A stretch of DNA of 44,826 nt, taken from the NCBI GenBank assembly GCA_036278735.1, contig DASUKM010000051.1, positions 1 to 44,826 of the forward strand, read 5' to 3'. The stretch's first letter is position 1. Each line of letters starts with the position of its first letter. The DNA comes from DASUKM01 sp036278735 (lineage in GTDB: Bacteria; Acidobacteriota; Vicinamibacteria; Vicinamibacterales; 2-12-FULL-66-21). Both the position numbers and the translations under genes were made by a program. The notes below the pieces were generated by a model. It was not told the DNA's origin. It saw only the letters and a program-made list of their open reading frames with translations, and made no database searches. Positions 16,689 through 24,246 of this stretch are shown one piece after another.

Positions 16689-17090
16689 AACTCCCAGCCC
16701 CCGCTGGCGCACATGGGCGGTGATGAAGTCGACGATCTGCTGCATCGGCGTGCCCGGCAGAAAAATGCCGGCGATTCCCATCGCCTGCAGCTTCGGGATG
16801 TCGACGTCGGGGATGATCCCGCCGATCACCACGAGCACGTCGTCGAGCCCCTTCTCGCGCAGCAGTTCGACGACGCGCGGGCAGATGTGCATGTGGGCGC
16901 CCGAGAGAATCGACAAGCCGATCGCGTCGGCGTCTTCCTGGAGCGCCGCCCCGACGATCTGCTCGGGCGTCTGGCGCAGGCCGGTGTAGATCACTTCCAT
17001 GCCCGCGTCGCGCAGCGCGCGCGCGATGACCTTGGCGCCCCGATCGTGCCCGTCGAGTCCAGGCTTGGCAATGACGACGCGAATCTTCAT
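16680..17090 (-). CDS. mcmB: Methylmalonyl-CoA mutase, cobalamin-binding small subunit
   Basis: A 136-residue B12-binding domain. The DxHxxG motif that supplies the lower axial histidine to cobalt is DGHDRG at 13-18 with His15. SILSGAHMH and VVIGGIIPDVD supply the Ser and Gly-Gly motifs that cradle the nucleotide tail. With the large subunit it converts (R)-methylmalonyl-CoA to succinyl-CoA, feeding propionate, odd-chain and branched-chain carbon into the TCA cycle. The start at 17090 has no Shine-Dalgarno: the bases directly upstream are repeats (CCCAAAG units). The last residues (GVGL) and the TAG stop are made of repeat sequence. Expression probably depends on coupling to mcmA upstream, but a 92-base hairpin-forming array separates them. 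Confidence 0.94.
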   Translation of the reverse strand: MKIRVVIAKPGLDGHDRGAKVIARALRDAGMEVIYTGLRQTPEQIVGAALQEDADAIGLSILSGAHMHICPRVVELLREKGLDDVLVVIGGIIPDVDIPKLQAMGIAGIFLPGTPMQQIVDFITAHVRQRGLGVGL

Positions 17091-17185
17091 AGGCTTTGGG
17101 CTTTGGGCTTTGGGCTTTGGGATCGGGCGGTTCAGGCCTCAGGCTTGGGGCCTCCTAAAGCCTAAAGCCCAAAGTCCGAAGCCTA
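17091..17185 (-). repeat. Inverted heptad arrays forming a potential hairpin between mcmA and mcmB
   Basis: Read on the minus strand, TAGGCTTCGGACTTTGGGC begins at the mcmA stop and continues as TTTAGGC units. A mid-segment of about 40 bases follows, containing the small inverted pair AGGCCCC/AGGCCTG. Then four CCCAAAG units run to the mcmB ATG. The TTTGGGC arm and the CCCAAAG arm are complementary, so the mRNA could fold into a long hairpin over the mcmB start. Compare the rpsA-HU gap at 30691-30771. Confidence 0.85.
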
Positions 17186-18877
17186 GATCAGTGGCACCTC
17201 TTCGTACTCTCCCCAGACGTCGCGGAGCGCGTCGCACATTTCGCCGACGGTCGCGTACGCGCGCACGCAGTCGAGCAGCGGGTACATCGTGTTGGTCCGT
17301 CCGTCCCTCGATGATCCGCGCGACGGCGCGGCGCGCGCCGCGTCCCGCAGCGCGTCGAGGGCGCGGGCCACCGCCGCGGCGTCGCGCGTCTTGCGCAGAT
17401 CGTCGAGCCGGGCGAGCTGCCGCTCCGCGGTCGTATCGTCGATATAGAGGATGGGAATCGGCGCCTCGTTCTCCTGCACGTAGCCGTTCACGCCGACGAT
17501 GATCTTCTCCCCGCGTTCGACCGCCTGCTGGAAGCGGTAGGACGCTTCGGCGATTTCCTTCTGCGGATAGCCCTGCTCGATCGCTTCGACCATGCCGCCC
17601 ATGCCGTCGATCGTGTCGAAGTAGGCCTTCGCGCCCTGCTCCATGTCCCGCGTCAGCGCTTCGACGAAATACGATCCGCCGAGCGGATCCACCATGTTCA
17701 CGACGCCGCTCTCGTGCGCGATGATCTGCTGCGTCCGCAGGGCCAGCGTCGCGGCTTCCTGTGTCGGGAGCGCCAGCGCCTCGTCGAGCGAGTTGGTGTG
17801 GAGCGATTGCGTGCCGCCGAGCACGGCGGCGAGCGCCTGCAGCGCGGTGCGCACGACGTTGTTGTACGGCTGCTGCGCCGTCAGGGAAACGCCGGCGGTC
17901 TGGGTATGGAAGCGCAGCTTCCACGAGCGTTCGTGCCGGGCGTGGAACCGGCCGCGCATCACGTCGGCCCAGAGCTTCCGCGCGGCGCGGAACTTGGCGA
18001 TCTCCTCGAAGAAGTCGCTGTGCGAATTGAAAAAGAAGGAGAGGCGCGGCGCGAAGTCGTCGACGTCGAGGCCCGCGTCGATGCCGTACTGCACGTACTC
18101 GATGCCGTCGCGCAGCGTGAACGCCAGCTCCTGGAGCGAGGTCGAGCCCGCCTCCCGGATGTGGTACCCGCTGACCGACACGGTGTTCCACTTCGGCACT
18201 TCCTTCTCGCAGAAGCTGAACACGTCGGTGATGAGCCGCATCGATTCGCGCGGCGGGTAGATGTATTCCTTCTGGGCGATGAACTCCTTCAGGATGTCGT
18301 TCTGGATCGTCCCGGAGAGCGTCTGCCAGCTGGCGCCCTGCTTCTCGGCGACCACGAGGTACATCGCAAAGATCATGGACGCCGGCGAGTTGATCGTCAT
18401 CGACGTCGTGATGTCGGCCAGGCGGATGCCGTCGAAAAGGCGCTCCATGTCGGCGAGCGACGTGATGTTGACGCCGCACTTCCCGACTTCCCCCAGCGAC
18501 AGCTCGTGATCCGGATCGCGCCCCATCAACGTCGGCAGATCGAAGGCGACGCTGAGGCCCGTGCCGCCCGCCGCGAGCAGCGCCTTGTAACGCTCGTTGG
18601 TCGCCTCGGGGGTGCCGAACCCGGCAAACTGGCGCATCGTCCAGAGCTTGCCGCGGTAGCCCGTGGGGTGAATGCCGCGCGTGTACGGAAACTCGCCCGG
18701 GTTGCCGAGATCGCGCTGATACTCGATCCCCTGCACGTCTTCGGGGGCGTACACGCGTTCGATCGGCCGCCCCGAAATCGTCGTGAAGGAACCGGCGCGC
18801 TCCGGCGCCTTCTTCAAGGCGGGATCGAGCACCTCGCGTTCCCAGCGCTGTTTGTCGGTCTCGGCCGCGGTTTTCAT
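17183..18877 (-). CDS. mcmA: Methylmalonyl-CoA mutase, large (catalytic) subunit
   Basis: A 564-residue TIM-barrel mutase subunit without its own B12 domain. Motifs include GEFPYTRGIHPTGYRGKLWT, GTPEATNERYKALL, the substrate-pocket GLSVAFDLPTLMG, SVSGYHIREAG and GTQSLHTNSLDEALALPT. NMVDPLGGSYFVE follows near the end. It works with the separate small subunit 92 bases downstream. The ATG at 18877 is chosen over an in-frame TTG at 18889. A perfect TATAAT lies at 18889-18894, only 11 bases before that ATG, so the transcript would have a leader of a few bases. Divergent glutamate dehydrogenase and nearby acyl-CoA dehydrogenases fit amino-acid and propionyl-CoA breakdown. The stop TAG starts the repeat array that follows. 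Confidence 0.96.
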   Translation of the reverse strand: MKTAAETDKQRWEREVLDPALKKAPERAGSFTTISGRPIERVYAPEDVQGIEYQRDLGNPGEFPYTRGIHPTGYRGKLWTMRQFAGFGTPEATNERYKALLAAGGTGLSVAFDLPTLMGRDPDHELSLGEVGKCGVNITSLADMERLFDGIRLADITTSMTINSPASMIFAMYLVVAEKQGASWQTLSGTIQNDILKEFIAQKEYIYPPRESMRLITDVFSFCEKEVPKWNTVSVSGYHIREAGSTSLQELAFTLRDGIEYVQYGIDAGLDVDDFAPRLSFFFNSHSDFFEEIAKFRAARKLWADVMRGRFHARHERSWKLRFHTQTAGVSLTAQQPYNNVVRTALQALAAVLGGTQSLHTNSLDEALALPTQEAATLALRTQQIIAHESGVVNMVDPLGGSYFVEALTRDMEQGAKAYFDTIDGMGGMVEAIEQGYPQKEIAEASYRFQQAVERGEKIIVGVNGYVQENEAPIPILYIDDTTAERQLARLDDLRKTRDAAAVARALDALRDAARAAPSRGSSRDGRTNTMYPLLDCVRAYATVGEMCDALRDVWGEYEEVPLI

Positions 18878-18888
18878 AGACAGCTTCA

Positions 18889-18894
18889 ATTATA
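18889..18894 (-). promoter_or_regulatory. Consensus -10 (TATAAT) close to the mcmA start
   Basis: The hexamer is perfect, on the minus strand, 11 bases before the ATG at 18877. A start site seven bases downstream would leave a leader of about 5 nt. No clear -35 is seen at 17 bases upstream. Such a site next to the start codon is the clearest example of the leaderless pattern in this window. Confidence 0.5.
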
Positions 18895-18991
18895 GCGAAC
18901 CGCGTGCGGCTGACCTCCCGGCGGACTTCCCCGCCCGCGCCGGTGCGGGCGCGGTTGGCTTTCGCCCCGCGGGCGCGGCCCGTCTGGGGTG

Positions 18992-19021
18992 TTGACACCC
19001 CTCGCGGCCCCGAAGTAGGTT
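18992..19021 (+). promoter_or_regulatory. Candidate promoter for glutamate dehydrogenase
   Basis: A TTGACA at 18992-18997 and TAGGTT at 19016-19021 are separated by 18 bases, close to the sigma-70 consensus. The start would be near 19028, giving a leader of about 95 bases before the ATG at 19125. It sits in the 247-base gap divergent from mcmA. I see no other strong feature in that gap. Confidence 0.45.
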
Positions 19022-19124
19022 GATCTGTTTGGATTTGTGCAGGACGGCCACTGTGCGGGCGCGGCACGGCCAGGCGATCGCACCCCGGGGTTTTGGGCAT
19101 TCGGCATTCACGGGACGGAGTCAC

Positions 19125-20375
19125 ATGGAAGCAGGCGGCAGTATTTTCGACGCGATGCTCGAGGAGTTCGACGGGGCTGCCCGGCTGCTCGGGCTCGACC
19201 GCGGCATCTGGAAGGTCCTCACCCACCCGAAGCGGCAGATCACGGTCTCGTGCCCGATCCAGATGGACAACGGCGAGATCGAAGTGTTCACCGGATATCG
19301 CGTGCAATACAACATCACCCTGGGACCGGCCAAGGGAGGCATCCGCTATCACCCCGGCGTGACGCTCGACGAGGTGACGGCGCTGGCGGCGTGGATGACC
19401 TGGAAGTGCGCGGTCGCCCACATCCCGTTCGGCGGCGGCAAGGGAGGCATCATCTGCGATCCGAGCCGGCTGTCGCGCCGCGAGCTGGAAGCGCTCACGC
19501 GCCGGTACGTCGCCGAGATCATCGACGCGATCGGCCCCGAGAAGGACGTGCCGGCCCCCGACGTCAACACCAACGATCAGATCATGGCCTGGGTGATGGA
19601 CACGTACAGCATGCACGTGGGCCACACGGCCACCGCCGTCGTCACCGGCAAACCGATCGAGATGGGCGGTTCGCTCGGCCGTCGCGAAGCGACGGGCCGC
19701 GGCGTGATGCTCGTCACGCGCGAAGCGGCAAAGCACCTGGGGCTCGACATCAAGGGGGCGCGCGTCGCCGTCCAGGGCTTCGGCAACGTCGGCTCCGTCT
19801 CGGCCGACCTCCTCTCGAAAATCGGGGCCAGGATCGTCGCCGTCACCGACTGGAAGGGTGGCGTCCACAACGACAAGGGGCTCGACATCGCGAAGATGCT
19901 CGACTACGCGAAGCAGCACAAGACCATCGATGGCTTCCCCGGCGGCGAGCCGATCGACAACGCGAAGCTGTTCGGGCTCGAGCTCGACGTGCTGGTGCCG
20001 GCGGCGCTCGAGAACCAGATCACGATGGAGAACGCCCCGAGTATCCGGGCGAAGATCGTGTCGGAAGGGGCGAACGGCCCGACGACGCCGGACGCGCATC
20101 ACTATCTGCACGCGCACGGCGTCTTCGTGATCCCGGACATCCTCGCCAACTCGGGCGGCGTGACCACGTCCTACTTCGAGTGGGTGCAGGATCGCCACGG
20201 CCTGTTCTGGGAGGAGGCGGAGGTGAACCGCCGGCTCGAGGCGAAGATGTGCGAAGCGTTCGAGGACGTGCTGAGCACGTCGCTGCGCTACAAGACCGAC
20301 ATGCGCACCGCCGCCTACATCGTCGCGATCAACCGCGTCGCGACGGTCACCAAGCTTCGCGGGATGTACGCGTAG
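19125..20375 (+). CDS. gdhA: Glutamate dehydrogenase (Glu/Leu/Phe/Val dehydrogenase family)
   Basis: It interconverts glutamate and 2-oxoglutarate plus ammonia with a nicotinamide cofactor. The 416-residue protein has the catalytic loop PFGGGKGGI at 101-109 with Lys106, and GPAKGGIRYHPGV at 68-80. APDVNTNDQIMAW near 144, the dinucleotide-binding GFGNVGS at 218-224 and ANSGGVTTSYFEW near the C-terminus also match. Length and motifs fit the hexameric class I enzymes. The ATG at 19125 is chosen because ACGGAG lies four bases upstream; a longer reading frame from 19020 adds unlike sequence. It diverges from mcmA, and both may serve amino-acid catabolism. Cofactor preference cannot be decided from what I can see. 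Confidence 0.96.
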   Translation: MEAGGSIFDAMLEEFDGAARLLGLDRGIWKVLTHPKRQITVSCPIQMDNGEIEVFTGYRVQYNITLGPAKGGIRYHPGVTLDEVTALAAWMTWKCAVAHIPFGGGKGGIICDPSRLSRRELEALTRRYVAEIIDAIGPEKDVPAPDVNTNDQIMAWVMDTYSMHVGHTATAVVTGKPIEMGGSLGRREATGRGVMLVTREAAKHLGLDIKGARVAVQGFGNVGSVSADLLSKIGARIVAVTDWKGGVHNDKGLDIAKMLDYAKQHKTIDGFPGGEPIDNAKLFGLELDVLVPAALENQITMENAPSIRAKIVSEGANGPTTPDAHHYLHAHGVFVIPDILANSGGVTTSYFEWVQDRHGLFWEEAEVNRRLEAKMCEAFEDVLSTSLRYKTDMRTAAYIVAINRVATVTKLRGMYA

Positions 20376-20385
20376 GTCGCAAGGG

Positions 20386-20440
20386 GGCCTTTACGGCCTG
20401 CCTCGCGGTGCAGTCTGGGTCAGGCCTTTACGGCCTGACC
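20386..20440. terminator. Tandem stem-loops between convergent genes
   Basis: Two copies of GGCC-TTTAC-GGCC lie at 20386-20398 and inside GGTCAGGCC-TTTAC-GGCCTGACC (20418-20440, a 9-bp stem with 5-base loop). They follow the gdhA stop by ten bases and lie in the last codons of the opposite gene. They could terminate both transcripts, although no U-run is present on either side. The repeated core suggests a dispersed palindromic element. Confidence 0.5.
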
Positions 20441-21998
20441 GGCTCCCCCTGCAGACCCACACATCGAAGTACTCGCCAGAGTCCATCCGGACATAGTCGC
20501 GGCCGAACCCGTCCTGAAAATCCTGAGGGAACAACGAGCGCGAGGGAGCGTACGGGTTCGGCGTGTCGAACGGACGCTCCCCCTTCGCGATGTACCAGAC
20601 CGGTATCGCGCAGCGGCGGAGGGGCGAGCTTTCGTACACCGGGGCGGCCGCGCCGCTCAGGGTTCGATCGGCGATCGACGGGCCGTCGATCACGTATGGA
20701 TCGCCCGCAAGGACGGGGACCGCGCGAACGGCGGACGCACGGGAGGAGCGGCCATATCCCACCGCATATGGATGGCCATACCTGCCGGTGAAGGCCACGA
20801 GTTCGGCGGCGCGGGCCCGTGAACGATCCGACGCCACGGTTGCAATCCAGAGGGGCTGGCTGATGGCGGCGGCGACGACCAGCGCGACCATTCGAGGCGC
20901 AAGGATCGCGCGACTCTTCACGTGCTCGTATCGACCCAGCACGATCGCCACGGGAATGTACGGAATGAAATGGTACGCCCCCGCCCCGGGTTTCGAGGCG
21001 ATGAAGACGGTGACTGTCAGGGCTGCGAGCAGCGCCGCATGCGCGGGGCCCAGACGCGACATCGCGCGGCCGGTGGTCCGACTCGTGGCCACCGGGACGG
21101 CCAGCAGGAACATCAGGATCGCCCACTCGCTCTGACCCGCGATCGATCGCCAGCGCACACCCTGGCGGGCCGTCTCGGCGAGCACCCACCCGTAGCCCTG
21201 CACGGACACGTCGGCGGGAGCGAAGATTCCAATCATCGTCGCCACGAAACCGACCGTCGCGAGCAGCACGATCCGCGGCCGCAGGCCGTGCTCCCGGGTG
21301 AAGAGCACCCAGGCCGGCAGGACGGCGATGAGGGCCGTCGCTTTCAAGGCGAACGCCGCCGCAGTCGCGCCCGCGAGAAAAAGAGGACCCCATCGCCATG
21401 AACTGACCCCCACCACCATCGCGGACGCCGTGGCGAGCAGGAGCAGCGGCTCCGCGCGAACCCAGAAGGTCATGGGCCCGAACGCGAGACACAGCGCGGC
21501 CATCATGCCGATGGTGTTCAGGCCGGTCCCCTGCCGCTGGCCTGCGAGCGCCCGGCCGGCCAGAGCGGCCAGGGCCAGCGATCCAACCGCCGCGGCGCCT
21601 GAAATCAGCTTGACGGCGAAGACGCCCCCATCGGCCGCCCGGATGATGCCGGCGTGGAGTTCGAAAAGAAGCGGGCCATAGGGAAGACCGACATACGCCC
21701 TCTCCTGCCCGCGAGGATAGATGTGTCCGCCGTGCGCCAGGCTGGCGCTGATGGCCAGCACCGACGGCTCGATGTGATCGAAGAACGGATAGACGGCGAT
21801 GTACCAGACAACGACGCCCAGATACGACGCCGCCGAGATCCAGAGCAGACCGGAGGCGAGACGCGTTCCAGATTCAGCCGACGTTCCGGGCCAGGCCCGA
21901 CGCCTGGCGCACAGGGCGCAGACGACCCACAGTCCTCCGATGACGACGAGAGGATGACCGTAGGATGCCCCGCGCGCGGCGGAGGCAAGGCCTCTCAC
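20391..21998 (-). CDS. Polytopic membrane protein, GT-C glycosyltransferase-like
   Basis: A 535-residue protein with about ten hydrophobic helices between residues 15 and 390, then a soluble C-terminal part. The first loop carries YPFFDHIEPSVLAISASLA and then YVGLPYGPLLFE. This acidic first loop plus a YGP motif is typical of GT-C glycosyltransferases (ArnT/PMT or DUF2029 types) that use lipid-linked sugars in the periplasm. The assignment is by architecture and one loop only. Its GTG start overlaps the stop of the VWFA gene by four bases, so they form a pair. The last ~15 residues (GRKGLTQTAPRGRP) are encoded by a palindromic stem-loop repeat, which may have extended the protein. Confidence 0.6.
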   Translation of the reverse strand: MRGLASAARGASYGHPLVVIGGLWVVCALCARRRAWPGTSAESGTRLASGLLWISAASYLGVVVWYIAVYPFFDHIEPSVLAISASLAHGGHIYPRGQERAYVGLPYGPLLFELHAGIIRAADGGVFAVKLISGAAAVGSLALAALAGRALAGQRQGTGLNTIGMMAALCLAFGPMTFWVRAEPLLLLATASAMVVGVSSWRWGPLFLAGATAAAFALKATALIAVLPAWVLFTREHGLRPRIVLLATVGFVATMIGIFAPADVSVQGYGWVLAETARQGVRWRSIAGQSEWAILMFLLAVPVATSRTTGRAMSRLGPAHAALLAALTVTVFIASKPGAGAYHFIPYIPVAIVLGRYEHVKSRAILAPRMVALVVAAAISQPLWIATVASDRSRARAAELVAFTGRYGHPYAVGYGRSSRASAVRAVPVLAGDPYVIDGPSIADRTLSGAAAPVYESSPLRRCAIPVWYIAKGERPFDTPNPYAPSRSLFPQDFQDGFGRDYVRMDSGEYFDVWVCRGSRSGRKGLTQTAPRGRP

Positions 21999-24136
21999 GC
22001 ACCGACTTTGAACGCGACGAGTTGGCGCGCGGTGCCCGAGGCGGTTTTCGCATCGAGCTGCAGGAGGTACTCCCCGGCCGCCAGCGAGGCGAGCGGGAGA
22101 TCCGCCTGATACGTCGGCCCGCCGGCGGCCTGCACCGGCACGTCCGCCATCGACTGCCCGGCGCGGTTCAGGAGCTTCGCGGACGTCTGCGGCGTGGCGC
22201 CGCCGGGCGCATACGTGTCGAAGCGAACCAGCAGGCGATCGGTCCGGCTGAAATCGCGGTCAGCCGTCGGAGCGGCGTTCGGATTGGCGCGGATCTCCTG
22301 CATCTGACGGGGCGTGCGCGTGCGGTACACGCGCGGCGTCGACATCGACACCTGTACTTTCGTGAAATCCGGCACCGTGAGGTCCTGCACGGTCGAATCC
22401 ACCACCTGGCCGTGGCTGCCCTCGACGAGCATGCGCAACTGGATCGGCCCCGGCGGCGCTTCGAAGGTGGCGCTCGCTCCGGCCGGCGACGGCTGAGAAC
22501 CATCGGTTCGGTTCGCCGGCGTCGTCGCACCATCCGTTCCCGCGGTGTCCGGCACGCGGCCATGAAACAGCGGCCGGCCGTCCGGCGCGGTGGCCGTCAG
22601 CGCCACGCGCGCGGCCGTCGTGTCCGAATCGGGGCGGTCGCCGGGTGCCGGAGGGATCGGCTCCCAGACGAATGTCACGTTCGCCTTGCCGTCGGCGGCG
22701 CGTGCCGTACCGATCCAGAACCGGGCCGCCCGGCCGCGCACCGGTTCGGCCAGATCGTTGAGCGCGGTCCTGACCGCCGAGGGGGCCTCCGGCTTCGGCG
22801 CCGCGGTCGCGCGCGCGGCGTCCTCGACGGTGTAGGCCCAATAGCCCTTCCGCGCCCGGACGTCCAGCCCCGGATGCTTGCCCACGAGCTTCACGTCGAT
22901 CTTGTGGAACTTGCCGTCGGTCGGCGCGGCCGACGAGGTGTAGCCGATCAGGTAGTAGCCGCTCGAGTCGCGGATGATCTGCTTCATCCCCTTGCCGAGA
23001 TCGTTCCGGTTGATGATCGCCCGCCCGTCGGTGTTGTCGGCCAGCACGCGCAGCGAGTCGAGCGACTGCGCCAGGTCCTGCCGGTCGGTCGACTGGCTCA
23101 CGCCCTGGTTGATGTCGTACTCGAAGCCGGCGAGCCCTCGCGGATCGACGGCGTAGATGGACGTGTTGTTCCGGTTCGCCGCGTCGTAGACGTTGCGCAG
23201 CATGCCGTCGAGGTCCAGTTCGCCGAAGAAGCGCTGGGCGTCGGAATAGGGGGTGTTCGGCAAGTCGACGCCCGCGGCTCCCGCCAGTGGATTCCCGTAG
23301 CCGGGAATCGAGGCGACCGGATCGTTGAGCTGCGCCGGCAGCGTCGTGATGAACCCCTCGCTGACGAAGATGATCGACTTGCGCCCTTCGCGCATGCCCC
23401 CCAGCTTGACGGCCGCCCCTTTGAGCGCGCTCAGCGTGACCTCGGTGCGAATCTCCTCGACCTGCTGCGCCGGATAATTCGCGTAGCGCTCTTCGAACTC
23501 GTTGCGCGGCGTGTAGATCCCTTTGCGTCCCTCGAAATGTTCGATCGCCTTCACGACCGAATCGTGATCGCGCGTGAAGGAGAGCGCGGTCACCGGCGTC
23601 AGCGGGTACATGACGGCGATCATGTCGTTGGGGCCGAGCTGGTTCTGCACGAACTGCGTGAGCGGCTGCCGGACGGACAGGTCGTTGCCGCGGCGGACGT
23701 GGTAGTCGTCGAGGAACAGCAGGAACAGGCGCACGTCAGGACGCTTCGCCTCCCGCTCCTCGTCGGCGTCGCTCTTGATCGACGGCGGCGGCTCGCCCGA
23801 GACCTGCTGGGTCAGGTTGTCCAGCTTGATGACCTGAAAGGTCTGGACCTTCTGCGGCTTGCCGTCTTCGCGCACGTCGAAGTCGCCCGGCTTCAAGTCC
23901 AGCACCGGCTCGCCGGTCTTGTCGGCCGTGACGATGACGTCGACCGAAATGAAGTTGATGCCGCTGCGGAACTGCGGTTGCCCGGCCGGCGTCGCCGGTG
24001 GCTGAGCCGGCGCCTGCCCCGCCGGGGGGGTCTGCGGCTTCGGTTGCTGCGGGCTCGGCTGCTGCGCCGGAACGGGAGCGGCCGCCCAGAACACCGCGAG
24101 CAGGAGCGCGGGAACGAAACGAAGTGCTGCGCGCAT
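21995..24136 (-). CDS. VWFA-related acidobacterial domain protein, exported
   Basis: A 713-residue protein of the kind that is greatly expanded in Acidobacteriota (TIGR03436 type). An N-terminal signal peptide (RFVPALLLAVFWAAAPVPAQ) and a Pro/Gln/Ala-rich stretch lead into a strand-rich module (ISVDVIVTADKTGEPVLDL, then FDVREDGKPQKV). The VWFA-like core follows: LLFLDDYHVRRGN (metal-site-like Asp), MIAVMYPLTPV and SIIFVSEGF. A C-terminal beta-rich half (about 430-713) looks like one or more immunoglobulin-like folds. A role in secreted protein interaction or adhesion is usual to assume, but none is proved. It starts at the ATG at 24136 with no obvious Shine-Dalgarno and is followed by the GT-C-like gene. 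Confidence 0.85.
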   Translation of the reverse strand: MRAALRFVPALLLAVFWAAAPVPAQQPSPQQPKPQTPPAGQAPAQPPATPAGQPQFRSGINFISVDVIVTADKTGEPVLDLKPGDFDVREDGKPQKVQTFQVIKLDNLTQQVSGEPPPSIKSDADEEREAKRPDVRLFLLFLDDYHVRRGNDLSVRQPLTQFVQNQLGPNDMIAVMYPLTPVTALSFTRDHDSVVKAIEHFEGRKGIYTPRNEFEERYANYPAQQVEEIRTEVTLSALKGAAVKLGGMREGRKSIIFVSEGFITTLPAQLNDPVASIPGYGNPLAGAAGVDLPNTPYSDAQRFFGELDLDGMLRNVYDAANRNNTSIYAVDPRGLAGFEYDINQGVSQSTDRQDLAQSLDSLRVLADNTDGRAIINRNDLGKGMKQIIRDSSGYYLIGYTSSAAPTDGKFHKIDVKLVGKHPGLDVRARKGYWAYTVEDAARATAAPKPEAPSAVRTALNDLAEPVRGRAARFWIGTARAADGKANVTFVWEPIPPAPGDRPDSDTTAARVALTATAPDGRPLFHGRVPDTAGTDGATTPANRTDGSQPSPAGASATFEAPPGPIQLRMLVEGSHGQVVDSTVQDLTVPDFTKVQVSMSTPRVYRTRTPRQMQEIRANPNAAPTADRDFSRTDRLLVRFDTYAPGGATPQTSAKLLNRAGQSMADVPVQAAGGPTYQADLPLASLAAGEYLLQLDAKTASGTARQLVAFKVGA

Positions 24137-24185
24137 AAATGGCGGCTCAGACGACCGGCAGGCGGGTCGGGCGATCAGCGCCGGC

Positions 24186-24205
24186 TGACGTCAATGATAA
24201 CATTG
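24186..24205. promoter_or_regulatory. Overlapping palindromes in the divergent VWFA / acyl-CoA dehydrogenase gap
   Basis: TGACGTCA at 24186-24193 is a perfect 8-base palindrome. It overlaps CAATG-ATAA-CATTG at 24192-24205, a perfect inverted repeat. They lie 50-60 bases from either start codon in a 110-base divergent gap, where a dimeric regulator of fatty- or branched-chain acyl metabolism could sit. No regulator gene is adjacent. Confidence 0.4.
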
Positions 24206-24234
24206 CCGATCGGCCTCGTGGCCGCCTGGCTTCC

Positions 24235-24240
24235 AAGGAG
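24235..24240 (+). promoter_or_regulatory. Shine-Dalgarno that fixes a GTG start
   Basis: AAGGAG six bases before the GTG at 24247 decides the start of the acyl-CoA dehydrogenase. A reading frame from an ATG at 24139 would place it inside unrelated upstream sequence. Confidence 0.8.
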
Positions 24241-24246
24241 TCGTCG

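Noticed and set aside
17139..20198. 1019-codon open frame on the minus strand across mcmA and gdhA
   Set aside because: It is out of frame with mcmA and antisense to gdhA; both real genes carry clear motifs.
20419..20439. Classical Rho-independent terminator
   Set aside because: The stem is good but no U-run follows on either strand; listed only as a possible terminator or repeat.
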